The translations under genes and the position numbers were made by a program. From Chloromonas sp. AAM2 (lineage: Eukaryota; Chlorophyta; Chlorophyceae; Chlamydomonadales; Chlamydomonadaceae): 10,228 bases of DNA. Below, one piece after another: positions 1 to 6,169 of this stretch. The stretch covers positions 1-10,228 of the forward strand of contig QAXH01001911.1 in the NCBI GenBank assembly GCA_004335635.1, read 5' to 3'. A model generated the notes under the pieces. It was not told the DNA's origin. It searched no databases and worked only from the letters and a program-made list of their open reading frames with translations. Positions within the stretch are counted from its first letter, which is position 1. Every line of letters starts with the position of its first letter.

Positions 1-376
1 GATCCTCATCAAGCGCATACATGGTTACGTGGGCGCGTTCGCACCACAACTTTAGCTGAGTGGCTGAAACGCCATACTCAGTTGGGTCTGGATACATGAA
101 GTTGCCCTCGAGGTCATCCCATTGTCTTAATATGTGTATCATGGTGTCCCGGTCCGTTAGGCCTTTGAAGCCGTTGTACTTTGCGTACCTCCAAGGCAGG
201 AACTCTAGGGCACACCAACCCTGCTTGGTGTCCCACACCTGCTGAGGCTCGCCATCAATAGGCAAAGCAAGAGGGCTGCGCATGAATTGCCGTGCCAGCT
301 CTACCGTTCTCAGATGTCTTGGTTGTCTGTTGGGTGCATGGCGCATCAGTTCCATGTTGAGGTCATGCGACCTCAT
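1..376 (-). CDS. Unidentified protein, 5' part (runs off the left edge)
   Basis: An open minus-strand frame enters the window at base 1 without a stop and gives 125 codons from the first Met at 376; further Mets lie at 355, 346 and 283. The frame stays open upstream of 376 to beyond 480, so the start is uncertain and a 5' exon is possible. The product is soluble, with no signal peptide or membrane segment. Recognisable stretches are a Trp/Cys-containing segment (CALEFLPWRYAKYNGFKG, residues 56-72) and a segment ending in WCERAHVTMYALDED (residues 111-125). The pattern of a Cys-x-x-[Glu]-Phe-Leu segment followed by a GVS..QL..WCE..VTMYALD stretch reminds me of N-terminal regions of large replication proteins in eukaryotic mobile elements, but I cannot name the family. 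It is head-to-head with the helicase exon at 484. Codon use is GC-rich and amino-acid composition is protein-like, unlike the plus-strand frame over the same bases. Confidence 0.6.
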   Translation of the reverse strand, partial: MRSHDLNMELMRHAPNRQPRHLRTVELARQFMRSPLALPIDGEPQQVWDTKQGWCALEFLPWRYAKYNGFKGLTDRDTMIHILRQWDDLEGNFMYPDPTEYGVSATQLKLWCERAHVTMYALDED

Positions 377-483
377 GCGGGATGTGGATAAGGCCTGGTG
401 ATGCGGCCTCGTGGGCGGCCTAGTGATTGTTCTGATGTAATGCAAATCATACGCACATCCCAGTCTGTCTATTGAAACTGCAG

Positions 484-635
484 GCAAGACAAAAGAGATG
501 ATGAACACCATCCTTGGCTCGCTGCGTGATGAGTCTGTCCTGCTGCTGACTCACCGCCGGTCCCTGGCCCGCAAATACAAGCATGGGCTTGACGATCACC
601 AACTGCAGCAGGTGCTTAAGGAGCTTTGTGAGCCG
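484..635 (+). CDS. Helicase exon with P-loop end and motif Ia
   Basis: The exon follows a CTGCAG acceptor (AG at 482-483) and starts in phase 1. The first bases complete a Gly codon if the previous exon ends in G, giving GKTKEMMNTILGSLRDES, the second half of a Walker A loop and its helix. Motif Ia follows (VLLLTHRRSLARKY). It ends at a strong donor, GTAAGC at 636, in phase 0. The matching exon with the first Gly residues of the loop is not visible between 1 and 483. Confidence 0.65.
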
Positions 636-1264
636 GTAAGCTCAGGGATGGGAAGGCAGGTACCTACTGAGGTTGATACCCTCAAAACCGCCTTCAGCTG
701 TGTTTGTCACATGTGCTTGTTATGCCTTCAGCTCTTGAGCGTCTTTTTGCATGCACAAACATCACTGGCAACCAGTCAAGATACCCGCAAGATTCCTGAG
801 AGTTTGCACCTGGACCTGTGGTTCTGGTCCCGCCCCAGGTGTTTATTGTCAGCGCAGTACCACTCATGTGGTGCTCTTCAGCAGCAGCGGTACGATGCTC
901 ACCGCAGTATCTGCATGTTCTATGATTGTACGGCACGCAGAGTGCCTGCCGGCCTCCACCCATAAATTTTGGCTTCTAAACAGCTATTAAAAAAGTCCAG
1001 TGTTGCACTGCCTGATGCATGCCATGTGTTGCACTGCCTGATTCGTGGTCCGCAGGAGGGCAAGCAGGAATTGGATGAGCAGCAAGGGCGGCTGGCACTG
1101 GAGGAGCCTGACCTGATCAGTGGCATTTTGGCACTGTTTGCAGCCTGTTGACAGGGCAATGGCCATGCACAGCATGGTTTGCATGTGTGGAGCCTGAGGC
1201 GGTGCCGATAATTGCCATGATGATGCTATGCTGCTGCTGATGATATCGTGTTGCTCGTGCGCAG
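636..1264 (+). other. Helicase intron 1 (629 bp)
   Basis: The donor GTAAGC at 636 and the acceptor GCGCAG ending at 1264 join phase 0 to phase 0. Inside, an acceptor-like CCGCAG ends at 1055 and is followed by an open stretch of 31 codons (1056-1148) that ends in TGA without a convincing donor, so I left it out as an exon. A 16-bp direct repeat (TGTTGCACTGCCTGAT) lies at 1001-1016 and 1027-1042. I see nothing else coding. Confidence 0.5.
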
Positions 1265-1954
1265 GGGAAGCACAAGCCGTGCTTCACCTGCTACCTGGAT
1301 GTGACAGGCCCTGTGGCCTCCAAGCATGCGATTGTGTGCGTCAACAGCGCATACCGTGTGCCAGAACAACAGTTTGGGGCGGTCTTCATCGATGAGGCTG
1401 TGGGCGTGCTGTCCCAGCTGACATCCTCATTACTGCCCGACCATGGCGATGCCATCACCCACATCACCAACCTCCTCCTGCTGGCACGCCGTGTCTACTT
1501 CCTTGATGCATTTGCTGACACCACAATCGTCCATGACTTTGCCAAGTTCATTGCCGACATCAAGGGCCGGCCAGTGACGTGGATCCGCAACCAGCACATC
1601 ATCAAGCGACCTGACAGTGTACGCGACACCTCCATCATCAAGCTGGACTCGATGGCAACAGGTGACAGGAAGGCCTTCGATGCGGTTTTCCTGGATCACA
1701 TCATTACCAGCCTTAAGGCGGACCGCAGAGTGTATGTGCCTTGCACCACCCGGGCTCGTGCGGATGTGGTAGCGGCGGCTGTCAAGGAGCGCCTCCCCGA
1801 CATCAAATACGAGATTTACACGTCCGAGACGGATGACGATGTGAAGGACGATGCCATTGCCAACGTCAACGCCGCATGGGAGGTGCTGGACTTGGTCGTT
1901 GCAAGCAACTCGCTGGAATCTGGCGTCAGTTATGAAGGTTCTAGGTTTGTAGAG
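1265..1954 (+). CDS. Helicase exon with motifs II to V
   Basis: This exon has 230 codons, opening GKHKPCFTCYLDVTGP. It carries AIVCVNSAYRV, the Walker B motif FIDEA with a following LTSSLL helix typical of origin-binding proteins, LDAFADTTIVHDF, the second RecA-domain strand VYVPCTTRARADVV, and motif V (VVASNSLESGVSYE). The donor GTGAGT is at 1955, phase 0. No lesion is visible in this exon, and its motifs are the strongest evidence for the family. Confidence 0.8.
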
Positions 1955-2191
1955 GTGAGTCTCTAGTTGCTGTCTCCCCTGCTCTGTACTTGCTGTCAGC
2001 TGCTCCTTAGTTGCTGTCAGCTGCTTATAGTTGCTGTGACATGCTTACTAGTTGCTGTGAGTCTCCCTAGTTGGAGCCAGCTGCTCCCTAGTTGCTGTCA
2101 GCTGCTGCCTAGTTGGTGTCAGCCGCACCGCTACTGCGACACACACTTTCATTACTCTCTTGTGCTGGATGTGGGCTTTGTGTCCTTGCAG
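1955..2191 (+). other. Helicase intron 2 (237 bp)
   Basis: The donor GTGAGT at 1955 and the acceptor TTGCAG ending at 2191 join phase 0 to phase 0, linking motif V to motif VI at the expected spacing. Most of the intron is a degenerate minisatellite (separate entry). Confidence 0.7.
1967..2129 (+). repeat. Intronic minisatellite, about 21-bp unit, 8 copies
   Basis: Units based on TTGCTGTCAGCTGCTCCTAG start at 1967, 1990, 2011, 2031, 2052, 2071, 2092 and 2113, with spacings of 19 to 23 bases. Copies are imperfect, so the array is not very recent. It lies wholly inside helicase intron 2. Confidence 0.8.
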
Positions 2192-3078
2192 GTGGTGGCA
2201 TGGGCACAGAATTGCCTGGACAAAGGAGCTCCGGTGTTTAGCATCCTGCAGCAGTTGTTCAGGGTGCGCAACCTGGGACCGCATGGCCGCATGACTGTCT
2301 ATGTCTCCGGCAGCAGGTGGGGGCAGCGTGCCGGCGAGGGTATGCAGTACCCCTGCACCAGGGCGGAGGTCGACTGCATGCTCGAGTCCACCTAGGCAGC
2401 ACTCATTGCCTGCCTGCCCCAGCCCCTGGTGCGGGGCGCACAGCGATGGGTGCAGATGCCGCTGGCTGCATCTGCCAGCAGCACCCACTCAGGCCAAGTC
2501 AGTGTGAACTCCACACCACAGCAGAGCGAGTCAGCGGGCAGCACCAGGACACTGCACGACTTCTGGGTTAGCTCACCGCAGCCCGTCCCTACCACTCCTC
2601 GCTTCGCCCTGCAGTTCGATCGTGACTCGTCCAGCTACATCTTGCTGCGTGGTGCTCTTGTGATGCGCCACAAGAGCAGCATGCACTGGCTCAGCATCAT
2701 TGTGACCATACTGCGGGACGAGTATGGACTGCCGGTCACCGTCAGGACCTTTGCGCTGGATGACCGTGACCTGTCGGAAGCGCACGAGATGCTGGCTGAA
2801 GCCGGTCGCCTTGCCCGCGACGAGGCACGCGTCCCCTTTGCACCCAGCCTCCTGCTGAGTGAGGTGGATTATGCCAGCTTGCGGGGACAGCAGAAGGCTG
2901 GCAAGAGCCTGTCGCGCGAGCAAAACCAGCAGCTGTACACTACCCGTATCTTCCGCAACCGCTGGCAGATCTTGGACGACACGCTGTTCAATGCCGAGTT
3001 CTATGCGTCTTACGTCGGCCTGTACAGCAAGACTTCAGATGTCCACGGGATGCACCACAAGTTCCTTGCTCTGTTCAG
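2192..3078 (+). CDS. Helicase exon with motif VI, containing an in-frame TAG
   Basis: It opens with VVAWAQNCLDKG and then LQQLFRVRNLG (motif VI, with the arginine finger) and MTVYVSG. The frame meets TAG at 2393-2395, then stays open to 3078 through a low-complexity linker and a well-conserved-looking C-terminal region ending TRIFRNRWQILDDTLFNAEF and HHKFLALF. Either the TAG is a nonsense mutation (CAG to TAG is the simplest route) or a 60-bp intron at 2340-2399 (donor GTATGC, acceptor GGCAG) removes it in frame. The donor GTAAAA at 3079 ends the exon in phase 2. Confidence 0.7.
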
Positions 3079-3336
3079 GTAAAACAACTGCCTGTAGTGC
3101 CGCACAGTGCTTTGTGTTTGTGTTTGTGCTGTGTTTGCCTGCCACCTGCTATTGCCTTACGCAAGCTTTACGCTCTGATACACCGGGACTGTATGTGCTA
3201 CACACTGGGACGGCAAGAGCCACACACTGGGACTGTATATGCCACACACTGGGACGGCAAGAGCCACACACTGGGACTGTATATGCCACACACTGGGACT
3301 GTATGCATAACGCAAGCCCACGCCTCACGCCTGCAG
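3079..3336 (+). other. Helicase intron 3 (258 bp)
   Basis: The donor GTAAAA at 3079 and the acceptor CTGCAG ending at 3336 join phase 2 to phase 2 and rebuild an AGG codon. The intron is half filled by a 22-bp minisatellite. Confidence 0.7.
3179..3308 (+). repeat. Intronic minisatellite, 22-bp unit in two alternating types
   Basis: The core CACACTGGGAC starts at exactly 3201, 3223, 3245, 3267 and 3289, with a degenerate first unit from 3179. The unit tails alternate between TGTATATGC and GGCAAGAGC types (T, G, T, G, T, T). This gives a 44-bp higher-order period and points to recent tandem amplification. Confidence 0.9.
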
Positions 3337-3477
3337 GTCGCTGTTGGTGACGCACAATACCACAGAGGCCCTGCGCACAGAAATGCAGGTCAAGCTCGAG
3401 CGTGATGTGGCTCGCGCTACGCCTACCTCAGCCGCACCCAACAGGGACTCAGACATCTGGCACACGCGTTGGAATAG
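3337..3477 (+). CDS. Helicase exon 4
   Basis: 47 codons in the frame of the previous exon, starting SLLVTHNTTEALRTEMQ and ending DIWHTRWN. The donor GTACGG at 3478 is in phase 2. It contains no recognised motif. Phase agreement on both sides and the lack of stops support it. Confidence 0.65.
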
Positions 3478-3587
3478 GTACGGTCAGCTGCTCCTCGGTG
3501 CCCTTGTCTTGGTGCTCAGGAAGCAGGAAACACACCTCCACGCTGACCAGGTACACAGAGGATGGTTGGCTGTTTGTGCCTATGCAG
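3478..3587 (+). other. Helicase intron 4 (110 bp)
   Basis: The donor GTACGG at 3478 and the acceptor ATGCAG ending at 3587 join phase 2 to phase 2, forming an AGG codon and changing the genomic frame so that LYLPAIEAARLLDCM follows. No other content seen. Confidence 0.65.
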
Positions 3588-3792
3588 GTTGTACTTGCCG
3601 GCCATCGAGGCTGCACGTCTGTTGGACTGCATGTCAAATGACTGGCGCAGTAATGCCTTGACTAATGGGTGCATCACCCTGGACCGTGGCGAGCTGCCGA
3701 AGGGAGTGGAAAAGTGGGCCAAGAGCATCAACCCACTCAACTACGACAGGGTGAGGCAGTACATTGGCTACAGCGGCTACGCTGACAAGGAC
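3588..3792 (+). CDS. Helicase last exon, part before the insertion
   Basis: It encodes LYLPAIEAARLLDCM, then ELPKGVEKWAKSI and VRQYIGYSGYADKD. The reading frame then enters the inserted element and stops at TAA 3823-3825. The same codons for IGYSGYADKD occur again at 4199-4228, after the element, followed by the true continuation. Confidence 0.65.
3763..3792. repeat. 30-bp target duplication, left copy
   Basis: The 30 bases starting ATTGGCTACAGCGG and ending GACAAGGAC recur exactly at 4199-4228. They encode helicase residues IGYSGYADKD, so one copy is original and the other was made at insertion. Confidence 0.85.
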
Positions 3793-3794
3793 TA

Positions 3795-3883
3795 TGTAAC
3801 GGGAACGCACGGAACCGGTACATAAGAACCCAAAATACATCCCTACACGTCCGTGGTTTTATGGGATTGTGCGGATCGTTACA
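3795..3883. repeat. Left 89-bp terminal repeat
   Basis: Starts TGTAACGGGAACG and ends GGATCGTTACA. It is the same length as the right copy and I see no difference between the two, so insertion looks recent. It contains TGTAA, the usual polyadenylation signal of chlorophyte genes. Confidence 0.85.
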
Positions 3884-3884
3884 T

Positions 3885-3950
3885 TGGTTTCGTAGCGAGG
3901 TAAGGCGCAAGCCACTTGCGCCAGAGGTCCTAGGTTCGATCCCCACATAA
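3885..3950 (+). other. tRNA-like segment with Pol III box-like motifs
   Basis: TAGCGAGGTAAGG (3893-3905) resembles a D-arm or A box, and GGTTCGATCCC (3933-3943) is a near-perfect T-arm or B box, at tRNA-like spacing. Between them GGCGCAAG (3904-3911) pairs perfectly with CTTGCGCC (3915-3922), a stem with a 3-base loop. The T-stem pairs poorly and no acceptor stem closes, so this is a tRNA-derived promoter or SINE-type head, not a tRNA gene. Confidence 0.55.
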
Positions 3951-4109
3951 AACACCCAAGATTTGGTTTGGGCAGGGTGTATGGGCCCCTCGCCGACTCT
4001 GCACAATAACGTGCGTACCAAATTGGTGACGCATTCGCGGGTTGAAACTCATTAGCATCGCACCAGAGCTCACATAATAACTGTGTGCCTGGCACCTGGG
4101 GGGGAGGTA

Positions 4110-4198
4110 TGTAACGGGAACGCACGGAACCGGTACATAAGAACCCAAAATACATCCCTACACGTCCGTGGTTTTATGGGATTGTGCGGATCGTTACA
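4110..4198. repeat. Right 89-bp terminal repeat
   Basis: Direct copy of 3795-3883, preceded by the purine-rich tract and followed directly by the second copy of the 30-bp target duplication. Confidence 0.85.
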
Positions 4199-4228
4199 AT
4201 TGGCTACAGCGGCTACGCTGACAAGGAC
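4199..4228. repeat. 30-bp target duplication, right copy
   Basis: Exact copy of 3763-3792 directly after the right terminal repeat. The helicase frame continues from its end. Confidence 0.85.
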
Positions 4229-4474
4229 AAGATGGTTAGCGAGGAAAGCGACAAGTCACAATTTGCCATGTGCTTCCTCAGCAAGGCCCTGTGTGCAAAG
4301 GTACAGCCTCTTAGCAAGACGGGCAACCAGCGCGGCCGAGGCTATGGGGTAAAGGAGGTGAAATTCACTCAGCTCCAGCAAGTGCTCCAGCAATACAAGC
4401 CTGGTGCCCTCACTAGGCACTCAGACGGGGGCAAGCCAATCTTGGCAGAGTATGCATTCCAAGATGATGACTGA
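4229..4474 (+). CDS. Helicase last exon, part after the insertion
   Basis: Directly after the second copy of the duplicated target, the frame continues KMVSEESDKSQFAMCFLSKA and runs 81 codons to TGA 4472-4474, ending in an acidic tail. Relative to the upstream part it is displaced by 436 bases, which is not a multiple of three. The insertion therefore breaks the frame unless it is spliced out. Confidence 0.65.
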   Translation, partial: KMVSEESDKSQFAMCFLSKALCAKVQPLSKTGNQRGRGYGVKEVKFTQLQQVLQQYKPGALTRHSDGGKPILAEYAFQDDD

Positions 4475-4642
4475 ACCATGGGGCATGAGAAGGCTGGGGC
4501 TGGTGTCGAGTTTGGACTCAGTTTGCTTTGGCTCCGACAACAGAACAGAGACTTCTAGAACCTTTTCAAGACACCATCCGGAACCAGTTTGGCCCGGACC
4601 CGTGCAGGCAGCCTTTGCTTGCAGGTGTATTAGGACTCCTTC

Positions 4643-4690
4643 CTGCTGTGGTGCAGGGAGCTAACCCTTTATGCTAATGTGGGTGGATGT
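4643..4690. repeat. Partial copy of the gene-end hairpin repeat
   Basis: Shares CTGCTGTGGTGCAGGG, then a diverged spacer and GGGTGGATG with the copy at 9264-9328. The right arm is missing. Confidence 0.5.
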
Positions 4691-4847
4691 GTGGGTGTGT
4701 GTTTCTCACATCATTGGGTTCCAAGGGAAATCCCATGACCGCCCTCTTGTCTGGTTCCTAGTTGATGAAGGAACAGAATGAAAGCTTTAATCGCCATCAT
4801 CTTGAACTGGGTGGGTGCCTGTTTCATAGCAGGACCCTGCATCTTCT

Positions 4848-4911
4848 GCTGTGGTGCAGGGTTCGTGCATACTATAAAGGTTGGCTGGTGATGACCCTGC
4901 CCCACATGCAG
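4848..4911. repeat. Gene-end hairpin repeat next to the methyltransferase stop
   Basis: Arms TGTGGTGCAGGGT (4850-4862) and ACCCTGCCCCACA (4894-4906) pair at 12 of 13 positions. It is the same family as 9109-9172 and 9264-9328, and lies 14 bases downstream of the methyltransferase stop on that gene's strand. Possible transcript-end hairpin. Confidence 0.65.
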
Positions 4912-4924
4912 GGGCCTGCGGGTC

Positions 4925-6097
4925 TCAATTTGTCCATCCTTTTGGGTAACCCATAAGCCACTCAACAAAAGCAGGGTTCAAACCGCCACCCCGCAGATGT
5001 GCAGGAGTTGACACCTCAAATCGCACCTGTGTGGGCAAGTCGCGCATGCAGCGTTCAGTTAGGTAGTTTGCAGCGCGGGTATTGCCATGCCTAGGTGTTG
5101 CCCATTTGGTAATGCAGACCGTCTTGGTCATGATGGGTGTTGAGATGAGCGGGCTGGGTGGTGTCTGGCTTTTGTATGCGCGCGGGTCTAGGCATAAGCG
5201 CAGCACAGGAGGGCTGCACAGGGGAGGTGGTTGTAGGCATGCGCGCACTTGGCCTTTTGGCCCAGCTTCTCTTAGACCACAACTCGGCCATTTGCGGCCA
5301 TGCTCGCTTACTGTGCTGGTCATGTCTTCAACTGTGCCAGCTGGCCTCAGTTTCAGACCAGCACGCGTGGCTAGTGGCTGTCCGCTGTGAACGTTGTTGA
5401 TTGAGCCAGGGGCTACCAAGGATAGAAATGCATACCGCACCCCATCCGGCACAACTGAGTTTCCCAAGAGACCTAGTGAGGCCTGGGAGGCTTGAGTGTG
5501 AGCTGCAATGGCACGAGGGGGCATTGCGCGTGACCAGTCATGCATTTGGTAGTGCGAGCTGCCTGGCCAGGTATGTGTATAACCCGGCTTCACTGCCAGG
5601 CAATACCAGCGGGGACGCTTGTGTGGTGCGCCGACCCACTGCGCTGGCAGGACACACCAGCGCAACTCATAGCCCCTTTTGTCTGCCAGTTCCCTGACGA
5701 TGGTGCCCATGCCCAGCACCAGCACATTGGGCACATTTTCCAGAAAAAGCATGGGGCAATGGAGCTCGTCTGTCAGGCGCAATATCTCATAGAACAGCAC
5801 ACTTTGCTTCTCGTCGAACCCTTGGCGGTGTCCCATGCTGGAGAAACCCGTGCAAGGGAAGCCGCCTACTATGATGTCCACGGTAGCCGATCTAGTTTGC
5901 TCTAGGAGCCAAGCATGAGTCAGCTCACGCACATCCATACAGACAGGGGCGCTTGGGATGTCCCCCTTGAGCATCAATCTCTTCAATGTGGTTTGTGCTA
6001 CCGGCCACACATCACAGTACGCGATTGGCGTTGCAAGGCCATGCAGGGCACGGGTGACGCCGCCAATCCCAGAAAAGAGGTCCAAAGAGTGCAGCAT
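4925..6097 (-). CDS. DNA (cytosine-5-)-methyltransferase
   Basis: Transfers a methyl group from S-adenosylmethionine to C5 of cytosine in DNA. The 390-residue intronless ORF carries motif I DLFSGIGG (6-13), motif IV GGFPCTGFS with catalytic Cys82, motif VI FLENV (118-122), motif VIII QWVGAPHKRPRWY (153-165) and motif X-like GNSVVPDGV (212-220). The C-terminus has KWATPRHGNTRAA (331-343) and NPAFVEWLMGYPKGW (374-388), typical of phage and bacterial-type C5 enzymes, not eukaryotic DNMTs. All catalytic residues are present, so it looks active. Oddity: the motif X-like block precedes the target-recognition-like region and the EWLMG block, whereas it normally comes last. It is divergent from the SET-like gene and convergent with the helicase. 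Its intronless, phage-like form suggests viral or horizontal origin. Confidence 0.92.
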   Translation of the reverse strand: MLHSLDLFSGIGGVTRALHGLATPIAYCDVWPVAQTTLKRLMLKGDIPSAPVCMDVRELTHAWLLEQTRSATVDIIVGGFPCTGFSSMGHRQGFDEKQSVLFYEILRLTDELHCPMLFLENVPNVLVLGMGTIVRELADKRGYELRWCVLPAQWVGAPHKRPRWYCLAVKPGYTHTWPGSSHYQMHDWSRAMPPRAIAAHTQASQASLGLLGNSVVPDGVRYAFLSLVAPGSINNVHSGQPLATRAGLKLRPAGTVEDMTSTVSEHGRKWPSCGLREAGPKGQVRACLQPPPLCSPPVLRLCLDPRAYKSQTPPSPLISTPIMTKTVCITKWATPRHGNTRAANYLTERCMRDLPTQVRFEVSTPAHLRGGGLNPAFVEWLMGYPKGWTN

Positions 6098-6169
6098 GTG
6101 GTCTCTAGCATGGCTGAGGAAATTTGGTTGTGAGTCTTAGCTTGCTCCTAATGCCATGCAGTAGCCCAG
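6098..6169. promoter_or_regulatory. Divergent intergenic region, likely shared promoter
   Basis: Only 72 bp separate the methyltransferase start at 6097 (-) from the SET-like start at 6170 (+), so both promoters must lie here or inside the genes. A 17-bp direct repeat with two mismatches (6151-6167 and 6170-6186, ATGCCATGCAGTAGCCC type) spans the SET-like start. Within it ATGCCAT and ATGGCAT form an inverted repeat. I see no clear TATA box. Confidence 0.4.

Larger units (their letters stand above)
3795..4198. mobile_element. 404-bp TRIM-like element with tRNA-like core, inserted in the helicase
   Basis: Two near-identical 89-bp direct repeats (3795-3883 and 4110-4198) flank 226 bp without coding capacity. 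Each repeat has TGTAACG and CGTTACA tips, the TG...CA form of an LTR. One base after the left repeat comes a TGG-initial primer-binding-like site (3885-3900), and a purine run GGGGGGGAGG (4098-4107) ends two bases before the right repeat. This is the plan of a terminal-repeat retrotransposon in miniature. The core also has Pol III box-like sequence. Flanks are a 30-bp perfect duplication (3763-3792 and 4199-4228) instead of the usual 4-6 bp, with an extra TA at 3793-3794. The long duplication would also suit a Penelope-like or SINE-type mechanism. No reverse transcriptase is present, so it is non-autonomous. Confidence 0.75.
484..4474 (+). pseudogene. Herpesvirus-type origin-binding protein helicase (multi-exon, interrupted)
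   Basis: Superfamily 2 helicase of the herpes origin-binding-protein class, expected to unwind DNA at replication start sites. Motifs in order: GKT end of the P-loop at the first exon's start, motif Ia (VLLLTHRRSLA), motif II FIDEA, a LDAFAD motif III-like segment, VYVPCTTRA (IV), VVASNSLESGVS (V), and LQQLFRVRNL (VI). Five exon blocks are joined by four GT-AG introns whose phases all match: 484-635, 1265-1954, 2192-3078, 3337-3477, 3588-3792 plus 4229-4474. Taking out the introns, the insertion and one copy of the flanking duplication gives about 773 codons in one frame from the P-loop to the TGA at 4472-4474. Lesions: TAG at 2393-2395, a 404-bp insertion at 3795-4198 that shifts the frame, and no visible exon for the 5' half of the P-loop. 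A distant upstream exon is possible. The family call is firm; the pseudogene status rests mainly on the insertion. Confidence 0.8.
4475..4924. other. Convergent gene-end region between helicase and methyltransferase
   Basis: 450 bp between two converging genes. It holds a half copy of the hairpin repeat (4643-4690), a GT-rich stretch (about 4677-4705), a full hairpin repeat (4848-4911) and no credible ORF. It probably supplies the 3' ends of both transcripts. Confidence 0.6.

Noticed and set aside
60..245. Plus-strand ORF of 61 codons
   Set aside because: It lies antisense to the much better minus-strand coding region at 1-376 and has no protein-like motif pattern.
498..965. 155-codon plus-strand ORF as a single gene
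   Set aside because: Its first 46 codons are helicase exon sequence; after the GTAAGC donor at 636 the translation loses helicase character and reads as intron.
1056..1151. Possible extra helicase exon after a CCGCAG acceptor
   Set aside because: It ends in TGA with no good donor, and joining 635 directly to 1265 keeps the phase and gives a sensible motif spacing.
3179..3308. CRISPR-like array
   Set aside because: The 22-bp units are contiguous with no unique spacers and lie in an intron; it is a minisatellite.
3795..3883. Retrozyme with a hammerhead ribozyme in the terminal repeats
   Set aside because: I searched both strands of the repeat for the CTGATGA and GAAA core motifs and found no such pair.
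3885..3960. Functional tRNA gene
   Set aside because: The B box is good but the T-stem pairs poorly, no 7-bp acceptor stem closes and the 3-base loop cannot hold an anticodon loop.
3737..4155. Minus-strand ORFs across the inserted element
   Set aside because: They read through terminal repeats and the tRNA-like core, share the same repeat-derived residues at their ends, and carry no domain; they are chance frames.
5082..5905. Plus-strand ORFs at 5082-5390, 5401-5697 and 5540-5905
   Set aside because: They are antisense shadows of the C5 methyltransferase, whose motifs are unambiguous on the minus strand.
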